A stretch of 64,000 nt of DNA from NCBI RefSeq assembly GCF_914767665.1, contig NC_059503.1, positions 12,276,001 through 12,340,000 of the forward strand, in the 5' to 3' direction. The notes below the pieces were generated by a model. That model searched no databases. It was not told where the DNA came from and saw nothing but the letters and a program-made list of their open reading frames with translations. This DNA is from Harmonia axyridis (taxonomy: Eukaryota; Arthropoda; Insecta; Coleoptera; Coccinellidae). The stretch's first letter is position 1, and each line of letters starts with the position of its first letter. The translations under genes were made by a program, and so were the position numbers. Of this stretch, positions 48,986 through 61,227 are shown in pieces.

Positions 48986-49534
48986 TGTATTCTAAGTTAT
49001 AGCAATTTCTACTGAAAAGTATCCTAACAAATAGCTGCATTAGAAGTGTTATTAACTGAAAACTGAGCGGGAAATCAGACATTATTAATAAACGACTATT
49101 GTTATACCGAGAACGGGGACATATTTTAGTATCGAATAAAACACAAGTAGAAACTAGGTTTATTACTAAGTTTTACGAAATATACGAGTTTTTAGCTATC
49201 GCTTTGACGAATTCAATTTCAAGTAACCTCAATTGCGTGGATGCAATATCGCATTTAATTGAAAGCTATAAAAGATGTTTCCCGCATGCGAAGAGGCAAT
49301 TATATGATGTTGTAACGGACTGCAGGCCATCTAATAGTGCAAAAGTGCATGTGTTATGTCAACTAGCCTTTACGTAACCGGGAAGTGCGGTTTAGTTAGC
49401 GTAAAATAATGCAGTTTGCCACTTTCACCGTTTCACTATTTCGCACAACTGCATCTAGCATTCCGATAGGTGGCAATACCTACCGACGTTTGGACTTTGG
49501 ATAATATTTTGGGTGAAATGTCAGAACATAGATG

Positions 49535-49945
49535 AATAGTTATTTATAATACAAGTGCAGAAGGCATTGATATTCTTCCACGAGTTCAAAATTCAAAAAC
49601 GAGCCACGAAGTGGCGAGTTTTTGAATGAACGAGTTAGAGTTAGACTTCTGTACGAGTATTATTCATTATTTTCTCTAATTCATTGCATTTTTGTTGAAA
49701 TTAATGAAATATTTCCATAAATATTATTTAGTGATTTTTGCATTGAAAAATGTTGGTTGGCAGAACTTATTTCTTTAAGGCAAATTGATGAATTGACAGA
49801 TAAAGCCGTGGCGGAAAGTTCGGAGTACCAACATATAATAATAAAATATAACCATGAGAACTGTGCGTTTCTGATATATTCTTGCACGATTTTATTCTAC
49901 AAGATGTGGAAGAATGAACGGAATAACCACAGAATTAGAGAATAG
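49535..49945 (+). repeat. 408-bp tandem repeat, copy 1
   Basis: The connector (AATACAAGTGCAGAAGGCAT to CTGTACGAGTATTAT) includes the hairpin CGCCAC/GTGG-type sequence GCCACGAAGTGGC. The unit that follows (49681-49945) carries an open ORF at 49757-49945 (MAELISLRQIDELTDKAVAE...). The same landmark (TCATTGCATTTT) recurs 408 bases later. Confidence 0.9.
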
Positions 49946-50352
49946 TTATTTATAATACAAGTGCAGAAGGCATTGATATTCTTCCACGAGTTCAATATTC
50001 AAAAACGAGCCACGAAGTGGCGAGATTTGGAATGAACGAGTGGTAGAATGAGCCTTCTGTACGAGTATTATACATTATTTTCTCTAATTCATTGCATTTT
50101 CATTGAAATTAATGAAATATTTCCATAAATATTTTAGTGATATTCGCATTGAAAAATGTTGGTTGGCAGAACTGATTTCTTTAAGGAAAATTGATGAATT
50201 GACAGATAAAGCCGTGGCGGAAAGTTCGGAGTACCAACATAGAATAATAAAATATAACCATGAAAACTGTGCGTTTCTGATATATTCTCGCACGATTTTG
50301 TTCTACAAGATGTGGAAGAATGAACGGAATGACCACAGAATTAGAGAAATTT
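49946..50352 (+). repeat. 408-bp tandem repeat, copy 2
   Basis: Near-identical second copy with connector, GCCACGAAGTGGC hairpin and the same ORF in an open frame from 50103 (about 96 codons, with the shared LAELISLRKIDELTD). It abuts the foldback at 50359. Confidence 0.9.
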
Positions 50353-50358
50353 TTTTTA

Positions 50359-50860
50359 TACAACTGCTATGGAAAGTAGCTTATTCTTCATAGAATACTC
50401 AACTTCAAAACTATGAATTGCTAACACTGTGAGAAATAATATTCCACACGGCACTTTGCCCACACCTCGCTTGGTAGACCAATGAAATTGGGCTTTTGAG
50501 TCGTTTCTATGGAAACGCAATAAATTAGCACATTAGCACGAGCCTGAAAGGCGAGTGCCGCCAACACACGAGCGAGAAAAGGACTTTCTCCACATAATGC
50601 ACACTATACTTTTCCTACAACTGCACAAATTTCAATAATTCAAGTAATGGACTTGATTCAAATCAAAATGGCCTTCGTTGACAGTATGTGCTAATTTATT
50701 GCATTTCCATAGAAACGACTCAAAAGCCCAATTTCATTGGTCTACCAAGCGAGGTGTGGGCAAAGTGGCGTGGGGAATAATATTTCCCACAGTACGAGCA
50801 ATACATTGTTTTGAAATTGAGTAAGCTCTGAAGAATACGCTACTTTCCATAGCAGTTGTA
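50359..50860. repeat. Large foldback element, about 175-bp arms
   Basis: The left arm (50359-50533, TACAACTGCTATGGAAAGTA to GCAATAAATTAGCAC) is matched by the reverse complement of 50685-50860 with scattered mismatches and one-base changes. The loop is about 150 bases and has no ORF. Confidence 0.85.
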
Positions 50861-50889
50861 GGAAAAAGCTTTTTTCCGCAAATGTCAAA

Positions 50890-51070
50890 TAAGTTTTCCT
50901 ACTACTACTATGAAAGTTGCGTATTTTTCATAGCTTACTGAATTTTAGAACTATGTATCGCTCATACTGTGAGAAATATTATTCCTCACGGAACTTTGCC
51001 CACATCTCGCTTGATAGACCAATAAAATTGGGCTTTTAAAAGTCGTTTCTATGGAAACGCAAGAAATGCA
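50890..51070 (+). repeat. Third arm of the foldback family
   Basis: Repeats the left arm of the neighbouring foldback in direct orientation (CTATGAAAGTTGCGTATT, TTTGCCCACATCTCGCTTG, GTCGTTTCTATGGAAACGCA), more diverged. Confidence 0.75.
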
Positions 51071-52346
51071 TAGGTACTGTTAAAGTAACTTAATAATTGC
51101 AATACCATAGTCGATATTACGCGGGTGGTAAGGCAAGTGTCGACATCCTATTGAAATCATTTTTCATCGGGGATAATTGAAGCGCAATAACTGCTTCATC
51201 ATAACATAACACGGAATGCAATTTTTTTTAAGGTTCCAATGCATGCAGTTATTCTTTACCGAAAAAAGCCTCTAACTATTGACGATAAGAAAATCCTCCA
51301 TGAAATAAAATAAAGATTTAGCGCTTAAGTCAATAATGCTCTCTTTACTGGATTTACTTGGTATGTTGGGAAGCAACTACTTAAGCTGTTCAGCAAATAC
51401 CATAAAATCTTAAATCTAGATGCAATGAACTTTTTGGAGTATGTAAGTATTGGATCAGTTGGTGACAATCACCGATAAGACTGCTCAGAATTAGTAGGAT
51501 CCACTTTTCGTAGCAAGGTAATAACCGATTAAAAAAAAATTCATTTTGATAACGTCAGGAACAAATGATTCAACTTATTATCATATCTCATCTTGAGTTG
51601 AACTTGTTCACTTTGACTTCAAATTCTCCCAAAATTTGCATGCATTCATTGAAAGAGTAATATATATATATAATAAGAACGAAAGTAAATGAGCATATAA
51701 AAAGGTGATTTCAATTCATAACGGAAAAGATATTCAAGACAATCTTTGTCAGAATACCGCTTGAACTTTCTGGTAACCTGATACATCGTCAACATCTGTC
51801 GACAAAAAGGAAAGTAGAAGATAGTTTTTCAACTTTGAAGCGAAGTAGTTTATAAGATTCTTCGTCCTTGAACTAACTGAAGATCATTGGTGTGTAGGAT
51901 GTTCCCTATAAGCGAAAGTGATTTGATAGAAAATTAGTGAGGCGAAAAGAAGAATAATTATCCATTCGATTACTTTCATAAAAAACAATCTGAATAATGT
52001 CCAAGTAAAAGCTTCTCTGAAAATCTTCGTAATTTGACACAAAACTAGGTATTATCTGATTTTGATTGATTTATAGATCGAACAATGTAAAAAAAAATAT
52101 TTGTTGTAAAATCATCCATCGTATATAATTATTTTTGGTATTTCTTGAGTGTCTTTGAGACGTATCCAAATTTTGGTTTGCAGTCCTTGTTATCCCATTC
52201 CCCAGAATGTGATGCAAGAGGTTGTCTCTTAACTTGTTAGATCATTCTATTTATAGAGTCCAATTCCTTCCTGAGACCTTAAACACGTCACAATAACCGT
52301 GAAAAATGTGTAGAAGAGGCAGGTTCGTTTTAAATAGATATCCCTG
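51071..52346. other. AT-rich intergenic DNA
   Basis: No gene recognised; a (TA)n run lies at about 51660-51672. Confidence 0.35.
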
Positions 52347-52414
52347 AAACTGGAACACGAATATCTGAATCTGAAAGCATACAACATTTTCAGATTCAGA
52401 CAATTTTCCAGTTT
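52347..52414. ncRNA. Pre-miRNA-like hairpin
   Basis: Outer stem AAACTGGAA/TTCCAGTTT and inner stem TCTGAATCTGAAA/TTTCAGATTCAGA are both perfectly complementary. A small asymmetric internal loop and an 11-base terminal loop complete a 68-base hairpin. The shape fits a microRNA precursor, but no family was recognised and a tiny foldback repeat is the alternative. Confidence 0.3.
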
Positions 52415-53780
52415 TACCTCAGCAACATTCTAACTATGACATATTTGATCAAGGAGATCAGTACAAAAACAAAAAAAAAACAATCGTAGTAAAACAAAAA
52501 AAATTACTAATAAAAAATTGAGATTAGTTATGGTGACCAGTATTCGAGCACTTCACGTTTTATTATCAAATTTCATTTGACCATGGCCAATACACTTCAA
52601 TACAAATTATATAAGTTTGAATATAAAATTGGAAGCACCGAATCTATAAAACTGAAATTTTATGATGTTGCGATAAAATTCATTTTTCCAGCTGCTTTAT
52701 TTTATCTTATTTGAAATGAGAAATTAGATACGTATTCTAGATAAAGGTGTGGCAAAACTGTCCACTGAAAATGTTTTAGAAAAAGAGTTCCCTTCTGCCC
52801 AAAACACCTCTAGTTCTCCAAATAATTGTAATAGACTAAGTTAAAAAGGAACTGATATATACATGGTGAGTTATGAAGTTGTACATTATATTTAGATTCC
52901 TCTGAGCAAATAAAACACTTTTTTTCTTTACTATTTCCCCAGATTCGGCTCAGTTGAAAATTTCCAAAAAAAAATTGTTTTTCTTTCGTAGCTTTTATAT
53001 GATTATTCAGGATGAAATCAGTTTTAGTGTGAAGTTTTCTATGCCTAAGAGACATAGTTTCCAAAATAATTTTCAGTTTCCTTTGAATATTTCACAGTTT
53101 TTTATAAGTAGAAGACATATTCTTCTGCTTTTATTGGTTTCCAAGTTGTAGTCATGTATAAAATTAGTATAAAGAAAGCAATAAGAGATAATCTGAGTTC
53201 AATATTCGAATATTTAATAATATTTTATCCTAAATCGATTTCCATAATTCTATACATTTTTGAATAGCTTCTCTTACTGTCCCTCAATGAAAATTTATGT
53301 ATTCCTAAATATTTTACTTCGATGCAACGTATAAAATAGAGACTGGCTTGTTGGTTTAAAACTCAATTACAGTCGTTTGAGCAGATGAATTTTATATAAA
53401 AAATTTATAATAATATGTAAAATCAGCAACGCATAAAAAAATAATAAATATTCATAGAAACATTGATTGAGTTCTGTGTTATTTTGGTGGTGTAAACATC
53501 GAAAGGATAGGAGTACATTTGTCCACTGTGAAACCATTAAATAATTATAACTTTTATCTTAGCTGAATATGGAAAAATGAGAGCAATTTCTGCTTAAATT
53601 TAATTTACAACATTAATTATTACCCTGTATAATCTAATTTTCGATTATGTCTCTATGCGGTGCAAATTATTCTATTTAGTCATTAAACGCTGTGTAACAA
53701 TTTCCGAGAAAATCAGAATTTAAAATTCGGGCGAAAAATTCTCGTTCCAAAATGTTTCACGATAAAAATAACAAACCAAA
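52415..53780. other. AT-rich intergenic DNA
   Basis: Nothing recognised on either strand. Confidence 0.35.
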
Positions 53781-54300
53781 GTGATCAACTTTTGGAGCGC
53801 GCCTCGTACATTCCGTTTTGCGTTTTCCTCCCACCGTGAACGTGGGCTGACACATCACAAACTACGGCACGGTGCTAGGTTCCTTGCACGCTGCCGGAGG
53901 TCAATGTACGTCCTCAAAACACGGCCGTGGAGGGTTTCGCTCCGCTCTCTGTTAGACAGGATTCCGTTAGTGGTGCTGGTGTTACGTTTTTTCTAACGGA
54001 ACACGGAATTCCGTCGACGGGAACAGATGAATGCCCCCTTCATTCATGGAGCATCGAGACGGTCCCCGAATTTGCAATTTGGATGAATTTAATTCGCGTA
54101 CGGTTACTACGGTTTGGTGGGTCCTGGAATCTGATTGCATCACAACTGTTTATGAATTTCTATCTGTCTCTAAAGTTGAATTTCGGGGATTGCAAATTTT
54201 TGGTCCATCGAGCCGGAATATGAATTCTGTGGTCGATAATAAATTCAGTATTTGTATCGATGATAAATCAGTTTATAGGGTTTGGAACTGAGGGATATTT
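53781..54300. promoter_or_regulatory. Second GC-richer island, candidate exon or regulatory element
   Basis: CpG-containing, balanced composition (for example GAGCGCGCCTCG near 53795 and TTCCGTCGACGG near 54008) in otherwise AT-rich surroundings. Two plus-strand ORFs overlap here (53781-53996 and 53927-54223) but neither resembles a known domain. It could be an alternative first exon or enhancer of a gene outside the window, or an old element. Confidence 0.3.
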
Positions 54301-56417
54301 GAACTTAGGAATACACAATCAATTGAATTTTCTCTCCAAAATTAGTAGGAGATTGAAATAAAAAAATATTTTAAAATGAAATTTTTTCTATATGTCATTG
54401 CATATTTTCATTTTAGCGTTTGCATGTCTAATAGATCTGCATAGTTGAATATCAACAAATAAAAATTTATTTAAATTTTTTCCTTTCAAAATCAATTTAG
54501 GTGTACCTTTACAGGGTCCTGCACAGAGTGGTGGTATTCCATATTTCCTGTTGGAAAAGAGATGGGAATCTTATTTTTTGAGCGGTATTCTTATTGATCG
54601 AGCACTACGCAATAAAAATATTTTCGATGACACAGGGACAGGGTGTTCCGTTTATATTCTGTAGATTCCAAACTTTATTTGCTCAATGATAATAATTTTT
54701 CGTCACATCGGTTTCTACATGAAAATATTGATGGTTTACGAGATATTTAACAGCTTTCTTAATTGTGTAAATGAGAATTTGCAGAATTTTCCTTATTTCT
54801 AATGGACCATCTCGTATATTATCGATTCATAAGATACACAAACGGATGTTTTACAAATTTTATTCATATGGTGAAATCCACTAGTTTTCTTGAACAAGCT
54901 GTTTTCACTTTTATACTTATTTTAGGAAAACACATATCGACATTATCAGAAAAAGATTTATTTTGCGCTCATTCTCATTGGTCTTTTCGAATGGAATTCT
55001 TTTTCAAAAGTGGTTCAGTGAAATTATGTGGAAGAAATAGATATGAATATTTACCATTTTTCGAAAAAAAAAAGTTGTGTGAAGGTGAATGAATTTCACC
55101 ACATTGTAGAACCTTTGTTTGCGCATCTTATGAATCGATAAAATTCAGGGTGTTAAATTTGAAATAGGGAAAATTTGACGAGCTGTTTTATACCCTGATG
55201 TATATCACTGGTTCATTTCAGATAATGCTATTCGATAGAATTTCTCACACCTAAAATTTCAACTGAAATAAATTCGAAAAAGACTCACCATAAATTGTTA
55301 ATATTAAATATTCCAAGTGATTAACTCATATTGAAAAAAACATTTTTAAATATTTTGGGACCCTTCCAGGAAAAATTGAAAACCCTAGTTGAGCAAAAAG
55401 ATTTTCCTCACTTAGTTCTCAAGTAATAATATAACTCTATAAAAAGTTTAATTTCTATCTCTTCCGCAACTAGAGATACGAAACACCACGACACTGCTGC
55501 TTTATATGCGTATTTGGATACCTAAATTGTTTGAAATATTCATATATTTGAAAGAATTAAAATTTTTTTGTTTTTTGGAGAGCAGATATATAACTCGATT
55601 TCTAAATTGATTGTATTCGAAGATTTCAGGAAAATTCAAATTATGTTTTCTACAATGCTTATGGAAAGTTATGTTGATCAATAACGAACTGAAAATGTAT
55701 ACCAGCACCTTCGCCATTTAGCTACAAATCAATCTATATTCTATAATGTGTAAGAACAAGATATTCAATACGATATTCTGACTCGGTAATCGATTACTTC
55801 GCTAATTTCCTTTTATGAAAATTTAAAATGTTGAAAAAACCATAGAAACTAAGTGCTCAAATACTAATCGAATACCTAGATTTTGCAAAACGACCAAATA
55901 AAGTGAAAGGACCAAGATAAATTAATACTCAAATTTTCATCAGTTCATTTCATGAAACAAGAACGTTTTCTCAAATGATATTTTGAACTCTCGTTCAATG
56001 TTCGTGAATGGACAAAATCTGACTAGGCGTTCCGTAAATAAGGCCATGCATAAGGTTGTTCTCTTGCTAATTTCAAAATCGAAGATTCACTCAATATTTT
56101 CTTGACCCCAGAACCGAGTTGAGATTTCGGTTGTTGACATACAATATACGATATACGTTGATATAACAATGACGATCATCGTGCGAAATATTAAGCTGAT
56201 CACACCATCAGAACCTTGGAAAATCCAAGAAGGATATTGGAAAGGAGACACCCAATTTTTCTGTGATGACTAATCCGATCAGGTTGAGATTTTGCGTGTG
56301 AATAAAGAAAAATCATTTCAAGCTTCAAACACAATTCGTTTGAATAGCGTTATCAGAACCATAGAAAATACGAGCAGAATATCTAAAAAAAACTCTAATA
56401 TTTCTCTGACAGCTATA
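54301..56417. other. AT-rich intergenic DNA
   Basis: No supported gene. A dispersed motif near 56010-56035 (AAAATCTGACTAGGCGTTCC) matches one near 7733. Confidence 0.35.
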
Positions 56418-56947
56418 GAGTAATAACATAGATAGAGGAAGTATACGCAATTTTTAAATGTCCCCAACATGGTTAGATTACGTTAACGGATTGTGATATA
56501 TTTTCAAATCCACAATTTTGAGTGATTCCCGATTAAATATGCAAATTTGAATATTTGGAATCCGATATTTCTCCTAATTGTCGAATTTATAATAAGCAGA
56601 ATATTTATTATTTTCTGTATCTTCCTGCTGAAATCCAAGGTTTGGCAACTTTTGCTCCCCTAGTGTTATCGGTTGTTTCACGTCGTTTGGCGCGTTTGAT
56701 GTTTGTTTTCTGAATTTCAGATATATTTAGGTATTCATTTCAATATATTTTGAGTTAATATGAAACGTTGATTCACTATGGGACATAAAAGTGCGTTATT
56801 TGTGGAGAAACTCGCGAATTGAGTGAAATATCGTATCACTGATATATTTTCATTTCTACGCGCTTCATGTCAAATTTGATCATGTTGGGGACAAAATTTG
56901 CTTACCAAAAATGACATATGCTCCCTCTATCTATGTTTATTACTCCG
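56418..56947. mobile_element. Complete MITE with long imperfect terminal inverted repeats
   Basis: The left end is GAGTAATAACATAGATAGAGG; the right end read in reverse is GAGTAATAAACATAGATAGA. The inverted similarity continues inward through TGTCCCCAACATG, giving arms of about 70 bases. The length is about 530 bp and no ORF is present. A truncated relative lies at 35677-36045. No clear target duplication was found. Confidence 0.8.
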
Positions 56948-57680
56948 AGTCTCGAAAGTTTCTTTCTTCAACGTTTTTTTTTCATTATCTTTCTCTCACG
57001 AAATGAAATTTCCAGAAACATTTTTCCATTTTAAAACGATTAATAACTAAACGGAACGTGTGAAGGATTCGACCCCCTATCTAATAGATTGCTCCATTGC
57101 CAATTCCTTGTACACGTTGTCATAAAAGGCTATGATAATATCCATCAAATCCATTCGGAATTGTCTGTGGGAAAGTTGCAATTCACTTTCAACTTGCAAT
57201 CATAATGCATTTTAGATCAGGATGCATTCATTGAGTGTTGATTGCCACTTTTACATAACGTATGCTGTAATACCCCCGGTCTGACTAGTGGTATTTGAAA
57301 CAAGAATTAACCTAGTTAGGTACACTAGTCTAACTGCGATTAGTTGACCATGCACCTGCACTTCGTGTTACGTGAACTCTCCTTTTCTTCGCCAGGATTC
57401 AGGCTCTTACGTAACCCACTCGAAGGAAGCATTCTTTTTGGCATGATGCAATTCTAGCTACACCGCATTTCATTTCAGATGATTCTATTAGGAGAGTTTG
57501 ATAGTGTACTGACTATTTGCGAGCCCGACAGATGGCGTCGTGGGCTGCACATCTCTCGGAACTGCCTGGCATATAAAACCAAGCAATGGAGGTGCAAGGT
57601 GTATATAGCAGGGAACACTGTGTGTCATACTTATGACTCCATCAGTGTTTTAGGGACCTTCAAAATTCCCAACAACCATC
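56948..57680. other. Intergenic DNA with one unassigned ORF
   Basis: An ORF at 57479-57793 (+) follows an acceptor-like CATTTCATTTCAG and contains CEPDRWRRGLHISRN, but no family is recognised. Its second half runs into the MITE at 57688, so it is probably not a real exon. Confidence 0.3.
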
Positions 57681-57687
57681 TCTCAAT

Positions 57688-57900
57688 GTTGAGAGGGATT
57701 ACCACCAAGTGGCTTTTTGCCTATCAGTCAAAATTTTTTTCTTTTGTTCATTCGCAAATTGAAAATATTTACTTTCTTTCATATAGATTTTAAGTTAAGG
57801 GAATTATGTGAAAACGCCATAAAAATCGGTGATTTGTGAGAAGAAATATTTCTCATTTTGTTTTGAACTGAGCAGCCACTTGGTGGTGTTCCCTCTTAAC
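57688..57900. mobile_element. Small MITE, about 210 bp
   Basis: GTTGAGAGGGATTACCACCA at the left and its near reverse complement (right end read in reverse: GTTAAGAGGGAACACCACCA) form about 25-bp terminal inverted repeats that continue AGTGGCT. Confidence 0.75.
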
Positions 57901-58204
57901 TATTGCATGATTGTAGATAATTCTTTCATCAGCTAGAATTATAATTCATTTTCGAATCAATTGATTTGAAATTTGATTTGTTTCTTTTATTTTGTATTCT
58001 TGTTTACTGACAATACACGTTTCCAGATAATAAGAATTTGATCATGAATTCTGCTAATGTTTGTTATTTGTTATTTGTATACCAATCAAAATAATAATCC
58101 AAATTCCAATATCAATATCATAATATCCAAATTTGATGAACTTATTTCTCACAGATAATTTTTTAAGAACGAATACAAAATATTAATATTTTAAGTTTAT
58201 TAAA

Positions 58205-58330
58205 ACGTAGCATGGAATTTTTTTTTGTTTTCGAGAATGACAAAGGAGTATAGGATATCTGACTCCTGTGGAGCCATTCATTATTTAACTTTAAATTAAT
58301 GAATCTAGGAAACCTGATATGGTTGAAGTA
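58205..58330 (+). repeat. Dispersed repeat pair, copy 1
   Basis: GTTTTCGAGAATGACA, GGAGCC, TTCATTATTTAACT and AACCTGA occur in the same order at 61612-61730. Confidence 0.65.
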
Positions 58331-58331
58331 C

Positions 58332-58502
58332 AATGGCGTATCCAGTATTTCTTTCAGAGGGAGGGCGGACAGTACCAAATTCACATGAAAGTTATGCAGA
58401 AGGAATTGTACGAAATATTGGAGTTTTTTTTCCATTTTTCAACATAAAATATAAAACAGGGGAAAGGGAGAGGGTGCACGCCCCCCTTGGATCCGCCACT
58501 GT
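58332..58502. mobile_element. hAT-like MITE
   Basis: Ends CAATGGCGTATCCAG and TTGGATCCGCCACTG are near-perfect inverted repeats of the CAGTGGCG type common in hAT elements. About 170 bp with no transposase. Confidence 0.65.
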
Positions 58503-60309
58503 GATAGTTACACCATTTGGAAATACACGGTGTTGCATTGAAAAAGAAACAGAGAAAAATAAAGATTTTGGGAAATCGCTTGTTCTTGAGGGCAATATTT
58601 TTTTCACATAAAAAACATCATCACATCATTTCATCCCTCTTAATTTCATCCTTCTTTAAATTTAAATAGGGTTGTTTTATATGTTATTGAAAAAATCTTT
58701 TCCTCCTGAAATAGAAGTGAATTTTTTTTAAGATCTGACTGATCGTTTACGTGATACATATTTGGTTTTAAATTGAAATACCTCTCAATTTATCTGGAGT
58801 ATTAAATCATTAAGTACCAACTTAAACGAGAAAAACGAGAAAATAAAGAGTGGCTATTCGAAGGTTTCAAAAAAATCTAGTTTTGTCTATATAAAATCAA
58901 AATAACGCTGAATTCAATGAAGATGATCATGACCGACGAAAAGGATGACATAATACAGGATGATGGTCGATTTCTAGTCAATATTTGTTTCCTATGTTTC
59001 ACAGTTTCTTCCTAAACAAATCGAAAATACCAATAGAACAATATTATTTACCGAACATTTATTTCCCCCACCAGGTATACCTTCTAGAATCTTCGAACGA
59101 AACAGAAAACAGTCTCCGAACGTAGCATGGAATTATTTTCGTATTTATAATTATGAACTTCGTATCTGCAAATAATAGCTTCTATAATGGCGTCATGTTG
59201 CAACATTTGGCCTACATGCAGGTCATTGCTATGTGCGAGAGCATAGAGTTCCATTGAATTCGAAATATAAGGTCGAAAAGTGGTAGGATCCGATATTCCC
59301 TCTCACTCCAGCCAATTCTCTGCCGATTCGCTGTCCTCAATATCGAAAGTATCAGGATATGACAACATTTTGTTCGGTTTACGTTCACGAAGGTGGACCA
59401 TCATAGATTGGACGTTCCTAAGGCTTGGTCTACACCGATTCATATTCTCTTGTTCTTGCTTTTAAGCGCTGTATGCATTATTCCGTTTGCGAGAGAAAGT
59501 CAATTATATTTCCATTATTCTTGTTCGATGAAGTTTTTATTTTCCTGAGTATAACCAGCATTTCTAATTATTCATGTGGCAATTCTGAAAAACAGAAGAG
59601 TTTTTTTTAACTCTTTCTCGATATTTTAGACGGGAATGATCTCAAAGGATAAATTTCCACTCACTGATGATGAATCCGCTACAGTTATATTCTGTCCATC
59701 CGTCCGTAAACACGATAACTCCCAAACGAAAAGAACTGAAACTAGAAAATTTCAGGTTAGGTTTGGATCTCGAATACTGCGGGTCAGTTCATTGATGGGT
59801 AAAATTTGACCAGGCTTTATGCAAACTTTCAAGCTGATATTATATTGTCATACATTTTTTCCTTTTCAGAGATTTTTAGTTCCAAAACTTACTAATTCTG
59901 CAACCTGAAACATCGCCTATCTTTTTTCTCAAATTGAGTTTAAAACATAACCTAGGTTGCACAAAAAAGTAGGTAGCGTATAGAGAGAGAAATTGACAGA
60001 GAGAGAGGAATCGACTATATCAGAAAAGTGAGACACAACTTGTGACCAGAGGAACAAACAAGCAACCGATTTGTTGAACAAATTGAACCAATCATTCATT
60101 GAATCATTTTAAATCACATAATTTGGTTTCCCCTTCATTGGTTTAAATTCAAACATATTTTTCCTCTCTCTCGTGGTCACGTGACAAGAGGCTCGAATCT
60201 TTCTCTCTCTAATGTTGGAGTCAATGCTATGCACTTCAAGACCCCTCAAAGGCGCATCTTTGTATTATTAAAGCATTGGGTAATATACTAACCATGAATT
60301 GAATATAAA
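58503..60309. other. AT-rich DNA with a possible GA-rich inverted repeat
   Basis: TAGAGAGAGAAA (about 59979) and its reverse complement (about 60202-60213) might bound a further small element. A block with TCTGTCCATCCGTCCGTAAACACG near 59690 looks like dispersed repeat sequence. No gene seen. Confidence 0.3.
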
Positions 60310-61227
60310 GGGTGTTTTTTTTTAGAGCAATAGAACTTTAAATTGCAATAAAACAACGATAGATTATTCGATTGACATGAATTTTATTTATCCGCAAGAT
60401 AATCTTGTGGCATTACATTTTAAATATGATATCTGGCATATGACCGCCACGGCTGGCTCTGATGTAGTCCAATTTTCGATGAATTTTTCCAACACTTGTA
60501 TATCGTATATCGGCAATAACATGGCGAATGTTGTCTTCCAAATGGTCAAGGGTTTTTGGCTTATCCGCATAGACCAATGACTTTACATAGCCCCACAGAA
60601 AGTAGTCTAGCGGGGTTAAATCACAAGATCTTGGAGGCCAATTCACAGGTCCAAAACGTGAAATTAGGCGGTCACCAAACGTGTCTTTCAATAAATCGAT
60701 TGTGGCACGAGCTGTGTGACATGTTGCGCCGTCTTGTTGGAACCACAGCTCCTGCACATCATTGTTGTTCAATTCAGGAATGAAAAAGTTAGTAATCATG
60801 GCTCTATACCGATCACCATTGACTGTAATGTTCTGGCCATCATCGTTTTTGAAGAAGTACGGATAATGATTCCACCATCCCATAAAGTGCACCAAACAGT
60901 CAGTTTTTCTGGATGTAACGGTGTTTTGACATACACTTGAGGATTAGCTTCACTCCAAATGCAGTAGTTTTGTTTGTTGACGTAGCCATTCAAGTGCGCT
61001 TCATCGCTAAACAAAATAAAATGGACGTAGTGCGCGATACGTATGCCGCACAGAACCATTATTTTCGTAATAAAATTGCACTATTTGCAAGAGATGTTCA
61101 TGCGTGAGTCTATTCATGATGAATTGCCAAACCAAACTGAGAATAAATCACTTGACAGCTGTTAAATCGGTCGCCATCTCGAACATTAATGCCAACTTAA
61201 AGTTATATACCTCGAAAAAAAACACCC
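60310..61227 (-). mobile_element. Rosa-like (DD41D) mariner derivative, copy 1
   Basis: Terminal inverted repeats GGGTGTTTTTTTT and AAAAAAAACACCC bound 918 bp. On the minus strand the transposase catalytic half is readable: FSDEAH (about 61000), LTVWC, then a frame change, YPYFFKNDDGQN, WFQQDGATCHTAR, SCDLTPLDYFLWG. The distance from the QQD Asp to the LTPLD Asp is 41 residues, the DD41D spacing of rosa elements. The N-terminal DNA-binding part is absent, since only about 170 bp separates FSDEAH from the end. A six-base deletion removes two residues after FSDEAH compared with copy 2. Non-autonomous. Confidence 0.88.

Noticed and set aside
57479..57793. ORF after an acceptor-like site
   Set aside because: Its second half runs into a MITE and no domain is recognisable.
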